A DNA stretch of 64,000 nt from Xylanibacter brevis ATCC 19188 (GTDB lineage Bacteria > Bacteroidota > Bacteroidia > Bacteroidales > Bacteroidaceae), in assembly GCF_000621725.1 (NCBI RefSeq), contig NZ_KK211333.1, forward strand, positions 73,181-137,180, read 5' to 3'. The translations under genes were made by a program, and so were the position numbers. Position 1 is the first letter of the stretch. Each line of letters starts with the position of its first letter. The notes beneath the pieces were generated by a model that saw only the letters and a list, made by a program, of their open reading frames with translations, did not search any database and was not told the origin of the DNA. Below, in pieces: positions 54,741 to 62,199 of the stretch.

Positions 54741-56612
54741 TTATTTCTTATATCCGTTCTGACGTTGACGCTGCAATTCCTCGGCCTGTTTCTGCATAGC
54801 CTCCAGGCGGGCAGCCAGTCCGCTTTGCTTCTTGGGATTGTTCTTGTTCTCCTTATAGCGTGCTTCAAGGATAGCCAGCAGTTTGGCATCGTCAGTTGTC
54901 TTGCGCAGTGTCCACATGATGGCTGCAGAGAAGAACAGAGAGATGAAGTAGTAGAAGTTCAGACCTGCAGAGTAGTCGTTGAACATGAAGAAGAACATGA
55001 GTGGCATGAGGTACATCATCCATTGCATCATCTTCATCTGCTCGGCCTGCTGACCTACCATCTGATCGCGCTGCTGACGCATGGTCATATAGCTATAAAG
55101 GATATTTGATACGCAGAAAAGGATACATGTCAGCGAGAGATGATCGCCAATGCCCCATATGTGGGTTCCCCATTCTACGATGGGGTCGTAGGTTGACAGA
55201 TCGTTGATCCACAAGAAAGACTTGCGACGCAGCTGGATGGCATTAGGCACGAAGTTGAACATTGCAATCCAGATAGGCATCTGAATAAGCATGGGCAGGC
55301 AACCTCCAAGAGGAGAAACACCATACTGTGCGTAGAGCTGCATCATGGCCTGTTGCTTTTGCATCTGGTCTTCTGGCTTGTTGTATTGCTTTGTAGCTTC
55401 GTCGAGTTTGGGTTTCAGCACGCGCATCTTTGCGCTAGAGAGATAGCTCTTCTTTACCATGGGGAAGGTGATGGCCTTCAGCAAGAGAGTAATGAGAATG
55501 AGTACGATACCCATGTTGAATCCAAACTGGGTGAGGAAGTCGAATACGTAAAGTGTAAACCAACGGTTGATGATGCGGAAGAGGGGCCATCCCAGATATA
55601 CAAGCTGTTCGAGGTCAAGGTCTTTGCCGAATGTGCTCTGCTCCTCGACGCTCTGAATCAGACGGAAATCGTTAGGACCGATATACATCTCAAACTCAGA
55701 AGCTTCCTGACCCGTGGGATCGAACTTTGTTGTCAGTTCTGCCTGATAGTGCTTCAGGAAACCAGTACCTTTCTCCTGTGGGGTGCTTACCAGATGAGCG
55801 CCTTTCTGGAAATCATCTTTCGCAATGAGAACAGCAGAGAAGAACTGGTTCTTGAATGCAATCCAATCGAGTGCTTTTTCTGTTGTTTCTTCATCTTCTG
55901 AAGTCTCGCTCAGATAGTCAGTATCACCCTCTGTCTCTTTGTAGGTTAGGGTAGAGTAGCGATTCTCGAACATGAAACCTGCTTCTTGCTGGCGGCATGA
56001 GTCCTGCCATAGGATGGTCATATCCTTCAGTGTAGAACTGAAGTGCTTGCTCATGTTCTGAGCCTGTACAGACATGTGGAGCATATAGTTAGGTCCCAAC
56101 TCGTAGTTGATTTGCAATTGTCCACCGTCGTTGGTCTCTGCAGTCATCACCAGTTTCTGGTCACCTTCCTTATGAGCCGTGAAGTATAGGTTTTGTGTGT
56201 TGATATTGTCTTCCTTACCATCGATGACAAAGTTCATCTGCTGTCCTTCGCTGGTGAAGAGCGTTACGTCGGCGTTGTTGTCACGATCTTCGAAGTTCAA
56301 GATCTTGGCACTTGCCAGCGAGCCTCCCTTGGTGTTGAAGCTCAGAACCACCTTGTCGTTGCTGAGTGTCACAACTTCGTTCTTGCCATTCATGGCATTG
56401 TAGAACAGGGCAGCACTATCGACAACGGCTTCTGTTTTTGCAGCGTTAAGTGCTTCTTCTTTCTGTTGTTCTGCATTTGCCTGTATTTGCGCAATGCTAT
56501 CCTGCTGTCTCTGATAGGCATCTATCTCTTCTTGAGTGGGTTGAGACCACCAGTTAAACAAAACTAATAAAACCGCAATAAGGGCAAATCCCGTAAGAGT
56601 GTTTTTGTTCAT
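54741..56612 (-). CDS. yidC: Membrane protein insertase YidC
   Basis: The 623-residue product has an N-terminal helix (residues 5-21), a large periplasmic beta-domain (about 60-350), and the conserved insertase core with five helices. The core has LTQFGFNMGIVLILITLLLKAITFPMVKKSYLSSAKMRVLKPKLDE, the hydrophilic-groove loop, and SPLGGCLPMLIQMPIWIAMF. It inserts and folds inner-membrane proteins alone or with SecYEG. The C-terminus is long and basic/Gln-rich, as in the phylum. TAAATTTG (minus strand 56662-56655) is a probable -7 element. Confidence 0.97.
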   Translation of the reverse strand: MNKNTLTGFALIAVLLVLFNWWSQPTQEEIDAYQRQQDSIAQIQANAEQQKEEALNAAKTEAVVDSAALFYNAMNGKNEVVTLSNDKVVLSFNTKGGSLASAKILNFEDRDNNADVTLFTSEGQQMNFVIDGKEDNINTQNLYFTAHKEGDQKLVMTAETNDGGQLQINYELGPNYMLHMSVQAQNMSKHFSSTLKDMTILWQDSCRQQEAGFMFENRYSTLTYKETEGDTDYLSETSEDEETTEKALDWIAFKNQFFSAVLIAKDDFQKGAHLVSTPQEKGTGFLKHYQAELTTKFDPTGQEASEFEMYIGPNDFRLIQSVEEQSTFGKDLDLEQLVYLGWPLFRIINRWFTLYVFDFLTQFGFNMGIVLILITLLLKAITFPMVKKSYLSSAKMRVLKPKLDEATKQYNKPEDQMQKQQAMMQLYAQYGVSPLGGCLPMLIQMPIWIAMFNFVPNAIQLRRKSFLWINDLSTYDPIVEWGTHIWGIGDHLSLTCILFCVSNILYSYMTMRQQRDQMVGQQAEQMKMMQWMMYLMPLMFFFMFNDYSAGLNFYYFISLFFSAAIMWTLRKTTDDAKLLAILEARYKENKNNPKKQSGLAARLEAMQKQAEELQRQRQNGYKK

Positions 56613-56775
56613 TTTTATTTGATATAATGTGATTACTTCTTATAAAACAAGGTGCAAATTTACAACTTTTTTTTGATAACTAATGTTTAATCATTTACTT
56701 TTTTGGAGTTTATAACATATTAAATGCAATGCATATTAATGGGGTAAAACATCTCTGCATTTATCTGACTTACAG

Positions 56776-56864
56776 AAAAGTGCCACTTTAGTCATGGAAA
56801 AGTTACTGTTTTCCGATGCTAAAGTGGCACTTTTATGGTGCAAAAGCTATGCTTTTACATAGGG
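56776..56864. repeat. Periodic array E: four 22-bp units, each a dyad
   Basis: Dyad centres lie at 56783, 56805, 56827 and 56849, exactly 22 bp apart. Unit 1 is AAAGTG-C-CACTTT, unit 2 GGAAAA-GTTACTG-TTTTCC, unit 3 AAAGTG-G-CACTTT, and unit 4 AAAAGCTATGCTTTT (arms 6 of 7 paired). The spacers between dyads are unrelated. The array fills most of the gap between yidC (start) and htpG (end) on the minus strand. Confidence 0.92.
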
Positions 56865-56871
56865 ATAGTTG

Positions 56872-58926
56872 TTATTTTATCAAGTCAAAGCTACGTTTCA
56901 GGAACTTATCCAGCGACTCGCCTTTCAGCATACCATTCTGAAGCAAAGCCAAGTCGATAAGCTGGTGCACGATGGTGTTCTTCTGAGCATAATCGCTGAT
57001 AAGCTGTTCTTTCTTCTTTTTCAGATCGTCGATAGTGCTCTGAGTCTTGGTCTTGTCGTCTTTTTCTTCCTGAGTAATCTCTTCGGGCTTCTTCTTCTCA
57101 GTTTTCTGATTGAGTGCAGCCATACGCGCTTCTTGTCCTTTCAGCTCGCTCTCGATAGGATTGAGGTCGGCGGAGAGTGCAGATTGTGCCTCGTTGAGCA
57201 CCTCCTTGATAAGGCGATGATCGCTGTTCAGTACCAGATTGAATGAGTCTGGCATCTGACCATAGAAACTCATACCACTCTGATAACGGCTCATTTCCTT
57301 CATGCGTCGCATCCATTCGTTTTGAGTAATAACTACAGGTCTCTGCTCCTCACCCAGGCTGTTGACCTCTACGAGGAACTCTGCTTTCTCCAGTTTTGGC
57401 ATCTGTGACTGGAATACGGCTGTCAAATTGTCACGCTCGTTGTCTGCCAGAGTGCACTTGGGCGCGTCGTCTTTCTGAATCAGGTGATCCACGGTGTCTG
57501 CGTCCACACGAGTGAAGCGGCTCTTCTCGAATTTCTGTTCCAGGGTCTGGATGCAGGGAACGTCGAGCTGTCCGTCAAACAAGAGCACTGAGTAGCCCTT
57601 GTCTTGTGCGGCCTTGATGTATGAATACTGCTCGTTGAGATTGGTGGCGTAGAGATAAATCAGGTTGCCGTCCTTATCTTTCTGTGTAGTCTCAATCAGG
57701 GTCTTGTATTCATCAAAGGTGAAGTACTTGCCTTCGCTGTCCTTAAACAGAGAGAAGTCTTTGGCACGATCATAGAAGTTCTCCTCGGTAAGGATGCCGT
57801 AGTTGATAAAGATCTTGAGGTTGTCCCATTTCTCCTCAAAGGCCTTGCGGTCTTCGTTGAAGATAGCCTTAAGTCTATCAGAAACCTTCTTGGTGATATA
57901 GGTCGAAATCTTCTTTACCTCACGGTCGCTCTGCAGGTATGAACGGCTCACGTTCAGAGGAATATCTGGCGAGTCGATAACACCATGAAGCAGGGTGAGG
58001 AACTCAGGTACAATGCCTTCAACCTGATCTGTTACAAATACTTGGTTGCAGTAAAGCTGAATCTTGTTCTTCTGAAGTTCCAAACTGTTCTTGACCTTGG
58101 GGAAGTAAAGGATACCTGTCAGGTTGAATGGGTAGTCAACATTCAGGTGGATCCAGAACAAGGGTTCGTCCTGCATGGGGTAGAGTGTGCGATAGAATGA
58201 CTTGTAATCCTCGTCTTTCAGCGTAGATGGAGTCTTTGTCCACAGAGGCTCTACATTATTGATGATGTTGTCTTCGTCAGTGTCAACCTGCTTGCCGTCT
58301 TTCCATTCGGTCTTCTTTCCAAAAGCCACTGGGATGGGCAGGAACTTACAGTATTTGTTCAGCAGACCTTCCAACTTGTTCTTCTCAAGGAAGTCCTTGT
58401 TGTCATCGTCGATGTAGAGGATAATGTCTGAACCATGATCTGCACGTTCGGCATCGTCAATCTCGTAGGCAGGACTGCCATCGCAGCTCCATTTCACGGC
58501 CTTTGAACCTTCCTTCCACGACTTAGTGATAATTTCTACCTTCTTTGATACCATGAAAGAAGAGTAGAAACCCAATCCGAAGTGACCGATGATGTTGTTG
58601 GCATTATCTTTATACTTCTCCAGGAATTCGGTGACGCCCGAGAAAGCAATCTGGTTGATATATTTGTCGATCTCCTCCTCAGTCATTCCGATACCATGAT
58701 CACTAATGGTAATAGTACCTTTCTCGGTGTCAAGGTTCACGCGAACTGTCAGGTCGCCAAGTTCTTCTTTGTATTCACCCTTTTCGGCAAGTGTCTTCAA
58801 CTTCTGTGTGGCGTCAACAGCATTGCTGACCATCTCACGAAGGAATATTTCCTGATCGCTATAGAGAAACTTTTTGATGACGGGGAAAATGTTCTCTGTC
58901 GTAACCCCGATGTTACCTTTTTGCAT
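56872..58926 (-). CDS. htpG: Chaperone protein HtpG (Hsp90)
   Basis: The 684-residue product is a bacterial Hsp90. The GHKL ATPase domain has LREMVSNAVDAT, ISDHGIGMTEEEI and NIIGHFGLGFYSSFMVS. The middle domain has GILYFPK and the catalytic-loop region IPLNVSRSYLQSDREVKKIS. The C-terminal dimerisation domain ends with KFLKRSFDLIK. It helps fold and remodel client proteins. A lysine/glutamate-rich insertion (EKKKPEEITQEEKDDKTKTQ) in the C-terminal part is typical of Bacteroidetes. It is transcribed alone. Confidence 0.97.
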   Translation of the reverse strand: MQKGNIGVTTENIFPVIKKFLYSDQEIFLREMVSNAVDATQKLKTLAEKGEYKEELGDLTVRVNLDTEKGTITISDHGIGMTEEEIDKYINQIAFSGVTEFLEKYKDNANNIIGHFGLGFYSSFMVSKKVEIITKSWKEGSKAVKWSCDGSPAYEIDDAERADHGSDIILYIDDDNKDFLEKNKLEGLLNKYCKFLPIPVAFGKKTEWKDGKQVDTDEDNIINNVEPLWTKTPSTLKDEDYKSFYRTLYPMQDEPLFWIHLNVDYPFNLTGILYFPKVKNSLELQKNKIQLYCNQVFVTDQVEGIVPEFLTLLHGVIDSPDIPLNVSRSYLQSDREVKKISTYITKKVSDRLKAIFNEDRKAFEEKWDNLKIFINYGILTEENFYDRAKDFSLFKDSEGKYFTFDEYKTLIETTQKDKDGNLIYLYATNLNEQYSYIKAAQDKGYSVLLFDGQLDVPCIQTLEQKFEKSRFTRVDADTVDHLIQKDDAPKCTLADNERDNLTAVFQSQMPKLEKAEFLVEVNSLGEEQRPVVITQNEWMRRMKEMSRYQSGMSFYGQMPDSFNLVLNSDHRLIKEVLNEAQSALSADLNPIESELKGQEARMAALNQKTEKKKPEEITQEEKDDKTKTQSTIDDLKKKKEQLISDYAQKNTIVHQLIDLALLQNGMLKGESLDKFLKRSFDLIK

Positions 58927-59027
58927 GATATAATTAATTTAACGTCTGCTCAAGTCTTTGCAAATACCGTGCCAAAGACAGGAGTTGAAAGTTGAAATAA
59001 AAAAAGAAAGAAAAAGTGCTTTTTGTT

Positions 59028-59057
59028 TTGTGATTTTGATTATAATGTTTATCTTTG
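59028..59057 (+). promoter_or_regulatory. Promoter of the rubrerythrin gene
   Basis: TTG at 59028-59030 and TATCTTTG at 59050-59057 are spaced 19 bp. The leader is about 35 nt. Confidence 0.75.
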
Positions 59058-59097
59058 CAACATAGATTTAAATGCTAACCAACTAAATTTATATTTT

Positions 59098-59658
59098 ATG
59101 AAGAAGAAATTTATATGCGCTGTTTGTGGATATATCTATGAAGGCGAGTCAGCACCCGAGAAGTGTCCTATTTGTAAAGCACCAGCTTCTAAGTTCTCTG
59201 AGTTAAAAGAGCAGGCCGGCGAAGTGACATATGCTACTGTTCACCGTCTGGGTGATGGTAAGATTGAGGGCGTGCCCGAAGAAATGATTAATGAGTTGCG
59301 CAACAACTATCACGCAGAATGCAGCGAGGTTGGTATGTATCTGGCCATGGCTCGTCAGGCTGATCGTGAAGGTTATCCTGAAATTGCCGAAGCCTACAAG
59401 CGTTATGCTTTCGAGGAGGCTGATCATGCTAGTCGTTTTGCAGAACTGCTGGGCGAAGTGGTCTTCGATACCAAGACTAATTTGGAGAAGCGTGCCGCTG
59501 CAGAGGAAGGCGCTTGTGCCGATAAGTTTGAGCTGGCAAAGCAGGCCAAGGCAATGGGCTTCGATGCTATCCATGACACCGTTCATGAGATGGCAAAAGA
59601 CGAGGCTCGTCATGGAGCAGGCTTCTCTGGTTTGCTAAAGCGCTACTTTGGTAAGTAA
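59098..59658 (+). CDS. Rubrerythrin (rubredoxin domain first)
   Basis: The 186-residue product has an N-terminal rubredoxin-like iron site (Cys7, Cys10, Cys23, Cys26 in [10 protein letters not shown] and CPICKAP). A diiron four-helix bundle follows (about residues 62-186), with ligands in [18 protein letters not shown] and [10 protein letters not shown]. This is the 'reverse' domain order found in anaerobes. The protein reduces hydrogen peroxide and protects from oxygen. The start at 59098 is chosen by the iron-site context and the promoter. A terminator hairpin follows that overlaps the start of the next gene. Confidence 0.93.
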   Translation: MKKKFICAVCGYIYEGESAPEKCPICKAPASKFSELKEQAGEVTYATVHRLGDGKIEGVPEEMINELRNNYHAECSEVGMYLAMARQADREGYPEIAEAYKRYAFEEADHASRFAELLGEVVFDTKTNLEKRAAAEEGACADKFELAKQAKAMGFDAIHDTVHEMAKDEARHGAGFSGLLKRYFGK

Positions 59659-59679
59659 TTATATAATAAAATAAGGAAT

Positions 59680-59717
59680 AATCCGTTTTGTCTATATGAT
59701 GAAACGGATTTTTTTAT
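59680..59717 (+). terminator. Terminator overlapping the start codons of the next gene
   Basis: AATCCGTTT at 59680-59688 pairs with AAACGGATT at 59702-59710, followed by TTTTTT. The loop contains both candidate start codons (59696 and 59699) of the beta-helix lipoprotein gene, whose first codons form the 3' arm and T-run. Confidence 0.8.
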
Positions 59718-61042
59718 TCTCAATTATACTGTCAGCACTATTCTCCTGCTCAGATGATGACTTGTTTACCACAAGTCAGTCGGCTTTGTTGAACTTCTCA
59801 ACAGACACCGTTAAGGTAGATACCGTCTTTACGTCTATCGGTTCGCGGATGTATGACTTTTGGGTCTATAACTCCAATAAGGAAGGTGTTCGATTAAAAA
59901 CGGTACGACTGCGAAATGGCAACCAATCGGGTTTTCGTGTAAATGTAGATGGTAGCTACCTCGACAATTCTTTAGGTTCCGTGGTATCTGATTTAGAAAT
60001 TCGTAAGGGTGACAGTATTCGTGTGTTCGTAGAGTTGACAGCACCAGAGAACAAAAGCACAATGCCGCAAACGATAGAGGATGATATCCTGTTTCAGTTG
60101 GAAAGTGGCATCCAGCAAAAGGTGAACCTTAGAGCCGTTTCATGGGATGCTGATATAAAAAAAGATTGGGTCATAAAGTCAGATACCGTCGTAGAAAGCG
60201 CTCGTCCTATCGTGATTTATGGCAGTTTGACAGTAGATAGCGCCGCTTTATTGAACATCAGGAATACCACACTATACTTTCATGATGGTGCTGGGGTAGA
60301 AGTCTATGGTACGATGTTTGCCAAAAACGTGGTCTTTCGTGGCGACAGACAAGATCATATGTTCGATTATCTGCCGTATGATCGCGTGAGTGGTCAGTGG
60401 AAAGGTATTCGTTTACATAGCTCATCAACGGAAAATGTGATTCTGAATTCCGAGATTCGTAATGCCGTCAATGGCCTGGTGTGTGACTCTGCTGAATATA
60501 CCGAGAGCGACTGCCGGTTGTATATGAATCATACCATCGTGCACAATAGCAAGGGACATGGGGTAGAGCTTTTTAATGCTTATGCAGAGTTTTTGAATTG
60601 TCAGTTTACCAATGCTCAGGGAGATTGCTTCTCTGTTCATGGTGGATTGGCTTTGATAGACTCATGTACTTTTGGACAATTCTATCCATTTGCTGGCGGC
60701 AGAGGCGCCGCTCTTCGCTTCTCCAATTATTATAAAGACTATAATTATCCGCTTTTAGGTCTGCAAATGAAAAATTCTATTGTCACGGGCTATGATGAGG
60801 ATGTGGTGATGGGCGAGTCGAAAGATACTACTGTGGCATATAGTTATTACTTCGAGAATACACTTCTTCGTACGCCAGAGATCAAAGACTCTGTATTTCA
60901 GACTTTTGTCAACGTGAAATGGGAGAGTCCTAAAGATTCTATTCAGGGAAAACAACACTTTGTGCTGATTGATGAAGATAATCTAAAGTACGATTTCCAT
61001 CTTGATTCTCTCTCGACGGCAAAAGGAATGGGCTGCTATTAA
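59696..61042 (+). CDS. Lipoprotein with right-handed beta-helix
   Basis: The 448-residue product has a lipoprotein signal (SALFSC, Cys18) followed by acidic residues. An N-terminal beta domain (about 25-150) precedes a parallel beta-helix with short repeating strands (VIYGSLTVDSAALLNIRNTTLYFHDGAGVEVYGTMFAKNVVF, then SEIRNAVNGLVC, HTIVHNSKGHGVELFNAYAEFLNCQF). Beta-helix proteins of this type often bind or cut polysaccharides, but no catalytic motif is recognisable. It starts within the rubrerythrin terminator and overlaps the converging LuxR-type gene by 4 bp. Two adjacent ATGs (59696, 59699) can serve as start. Confidence 0.78.
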   Translation: MMKRIFLFSIILSALFSCSDDDLFTTSQSALLNFSTDTVKVDTVFTSIGSRMYDFWVYNSNKEGVRLKTVRLRNGNQSGFRVNVDGSYLDNSLGSVVSDLEIRKGDSIRVFVELTAPENKSTMPQTIEDDILFQLESGIQQKVNLRAVSWDADIKKDWVIKSDTVVESARPIVIYGSLTVDSAALLNIRNTTLYFHDGAGVEVYGTMFAKNVVFRGDRQDHMFDYLPYDRVSGQWKGIRLHSSSTENVILNSEIRNAVNGLVCDSAEYTESDCRLYMNHTIVHNSKGHGVELFNAYAEFLNCQFTNAQGDCFSVHGGLALIDSCTFGQFYPFAGGRGAALRFSNYYKDYNYPLLGLQMKNSIVTGYDEDVVMGESKDTTVAYSYYFENTLLRTPEIKDSVFQTFVNVKWESPKDSIQGKQHFVLIDEDNLKYDFHLDSLSTAKGMGCY

Positions 61043-61641
61043 ATCTTGTTGATATCTACATATCCATGCATCACGGCATAGATCGTAAGAGCCGAAACAC
61101 TCTTAAAGCCTAGCTTGTCCATGATGTTTTTCCTGTGTGTAACAACAGTGGCTAACCCAATGTGTAGCTTCTCTGCTATTTCCTTGTTGATATAACCTTG
61201 CACAATCAAGGAAATAACTTCGATTTCTCGGGTGGAAAGGATGTTCTTTCTAAGTGCCTCAGGCATCTCTGGCAGATTTTTCCCGTGACTATGACCATGC
61301 TGCTCGAGCATGAGTAGAGATCTTACCAATTCGTGTTCTGGCACGTTGATACACATCGAGTGGAATTCCTTGAGCTGGCTGCTGTCTTCTCGTGACATCG
61401 TAAGAACAATCGTCTTTCTCCTGTATTCTCGGAAAAAGTCAATATGCTCAAGGACTATATTCATAGATACAAAAAAGTGCGCATATTTTTCGTGGTGATT
61501 GGCTGCCAGTTCTGCCAAAGAATTGTATGTGTCAATCTTTAAAATTGGCAATACATTCTGCAGCAACTGTTTCAGTCCTAAAACAGCTAATGTGTTCGAA
61601 TCAACGATTGCAATATGTGGACGTTCCTTGTATGAATTCAT
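61039..61641 (-). CDS. LuxR-type regulator with degenerate receiver domain
   Basis: The 200-residue product has an N-terminal receiver-like domain (about residues 8-118, PHIAIVDSNTLAVLGLKQLL) and a C-terminal LuxR/FixJ helix-turn-helix (about 133-197, LSTREIEVISLIVQGYINKEIAEKLHIGLATVVTHRKNIMDKLG). The strand that normally ends in the phosphorylated Asp reads HFFVSMNIV, with no Asp, so phosphorylation in the usual way is unlikely. It may sense a ligand or act constitutively. The promoter (TACCTTTG at 61659-61652, TTG at 61682-61680, 20 bp) puts the transcription start only a few bases before the ATG. Confidence 0.83.
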   Translation of the reverse strand: MNSYKERPHIAIVDSNTLAVLGLKQLLQNVLPILKIDTYNSLAELAANHHEKYAHFFVSMNIVLEHIDFFREYRRKTIVLTMSREDSSQLKEFHSMCINVPEHELVRSLLMLEQHGHSHGKNLPEMPEALRKNILSTREIEVISLIVQGYINKEIAEKLHIGLATVVTHRKNIMDKLGFKSVSALTIYAVMHGYVDINKI

Positions 61642-61651
61642 AATCAGTTTG

Positions 61652-61682
61652 CAAAGGTACTACTTTTTTCAATTTGTACCAA
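61652..61682 (-). promoter_or_regulatory. Promoter of the LuxR-type regulator
   Basis: On the minus strand TACCTTTG is at 61659-61652 and TTG at 61682-61680, spaced 20 bp. The implied 5' leader is about 5 nt, so the mRNA is nearly leaderless. Confidence 0.7.
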
Positions 61683-61763
61683 GAATGTTGTTTTGAAAAA
61701 ATATAAAAAAGTAGCCTAATCATTAAATTATATTAAATATCATATTGGTGGAGTGCAAAAATG

Positions 61764-61794
61764 TTGGAGGCTATAATAAAAATGTATATATTTG
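61764..61794 (+). promoter_or_regulatory. Promoter of the candidate small RNA
   Basis: TTG at 61764-61766 and TATATTTG at 61787-61794 are spaced 20 bp, matching the consensus. No protein gene follows. Confidence 0.75.
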
Positions 61795-61798
61795 CACC

Positions 61799-61950
61799 GT
61801 GTTTTTCATGGTATTAGATTATTAAGGTTAATTTTGAAGATTGTGAGTCGTGAGACAGACAATCTTCTTTCGAAACCATTTGCATCGATTCTTTGAATGC
61901 AAAGGTAACAAAAGAGGAAACCTGTGAAGGTTTCCTCTTATTTCTTTTTA
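61799..61950 (+). ncRNA. Candidate structured small RNA, about 150 nt
   Basis: A consensus promoter is followed by three consecutive hairpins and no credible reading frame. Hairpin 1 pairs GAAGATTGT (61836-61844) with ACAATCTTC (61859-61867) and can extend by GGTT/AACC. Hairpin 2 pairs TTTGCAT (61879-61885) with ATGCAAA (61897-61903). Hairpin 3 pairs AAGAGGAAACC (61912-61922) with GGTTTCCTCTT (61929-61939) and is followed by a T-rich run, a typical intrinsic terminator. It does not match my recollection of tmRNA, 6S, SRP or RNase P RNA. It is transcribed divergently from the LuxR-type regulator. Confidence 0.7.
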
Positions 61951-62075
61951 TCAACTTTGAAATCGGGGCAGAAGCATTGGTTTCGCATGACAAAAGCGGC
62001 ATGGTTAATGTTCAATACTCATTGTTTAATGAGGTAAAAGTGGAGCTATTGCGATGTTATTCGATAAGTTTTGTG

Positions 62076-62184
62076 TCGAATCTAGACTCTATAACGAGTG
62101 ATTCTAGAGTCTAGATCTGATTATTCTAAAGTCTGGAACTAGCTATTCTAGAGTCTAGAATCACGCGTTCTAAAGTATAGGATA
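62076..62184. repeat. Periodic array F: five 22-bp units with dyads
   Basis: Dyad centres lie at 62087, 62109, 62131, 62153 and 62175. Cores are TCTAG-ACT-CTATA, TCTAG-AGT-CTAGA (perfect), TCTAA-AGT-CTGGA, ATTCTAG-AGT-CTAGAAT (perfect, 17 bp) and TCTAA-AGT-ATAGG. The array lies in the 61951-62199 gap, between the small RNA and the end of the tamB-like gene. I see no gene in the gap. Confidence 0.88.
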
Positions 62185-62199
62185 GGAGCAAAGGCTAAA

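Noticed and set aside
56776..56864. 22-bp arrays as CRISPR
   Set aside because: The repeats are too short, the repeat itself varies while period is fixed, there are no 30-40 bp unique spacers and no cas genes in the window.
61893..62114. Plus-strand frame of 73 codons overlapping the small RNA end
   Set aside because: It begins inside hairpin 2 of the candidate RNA, crosses its terminator, and ends in array F.
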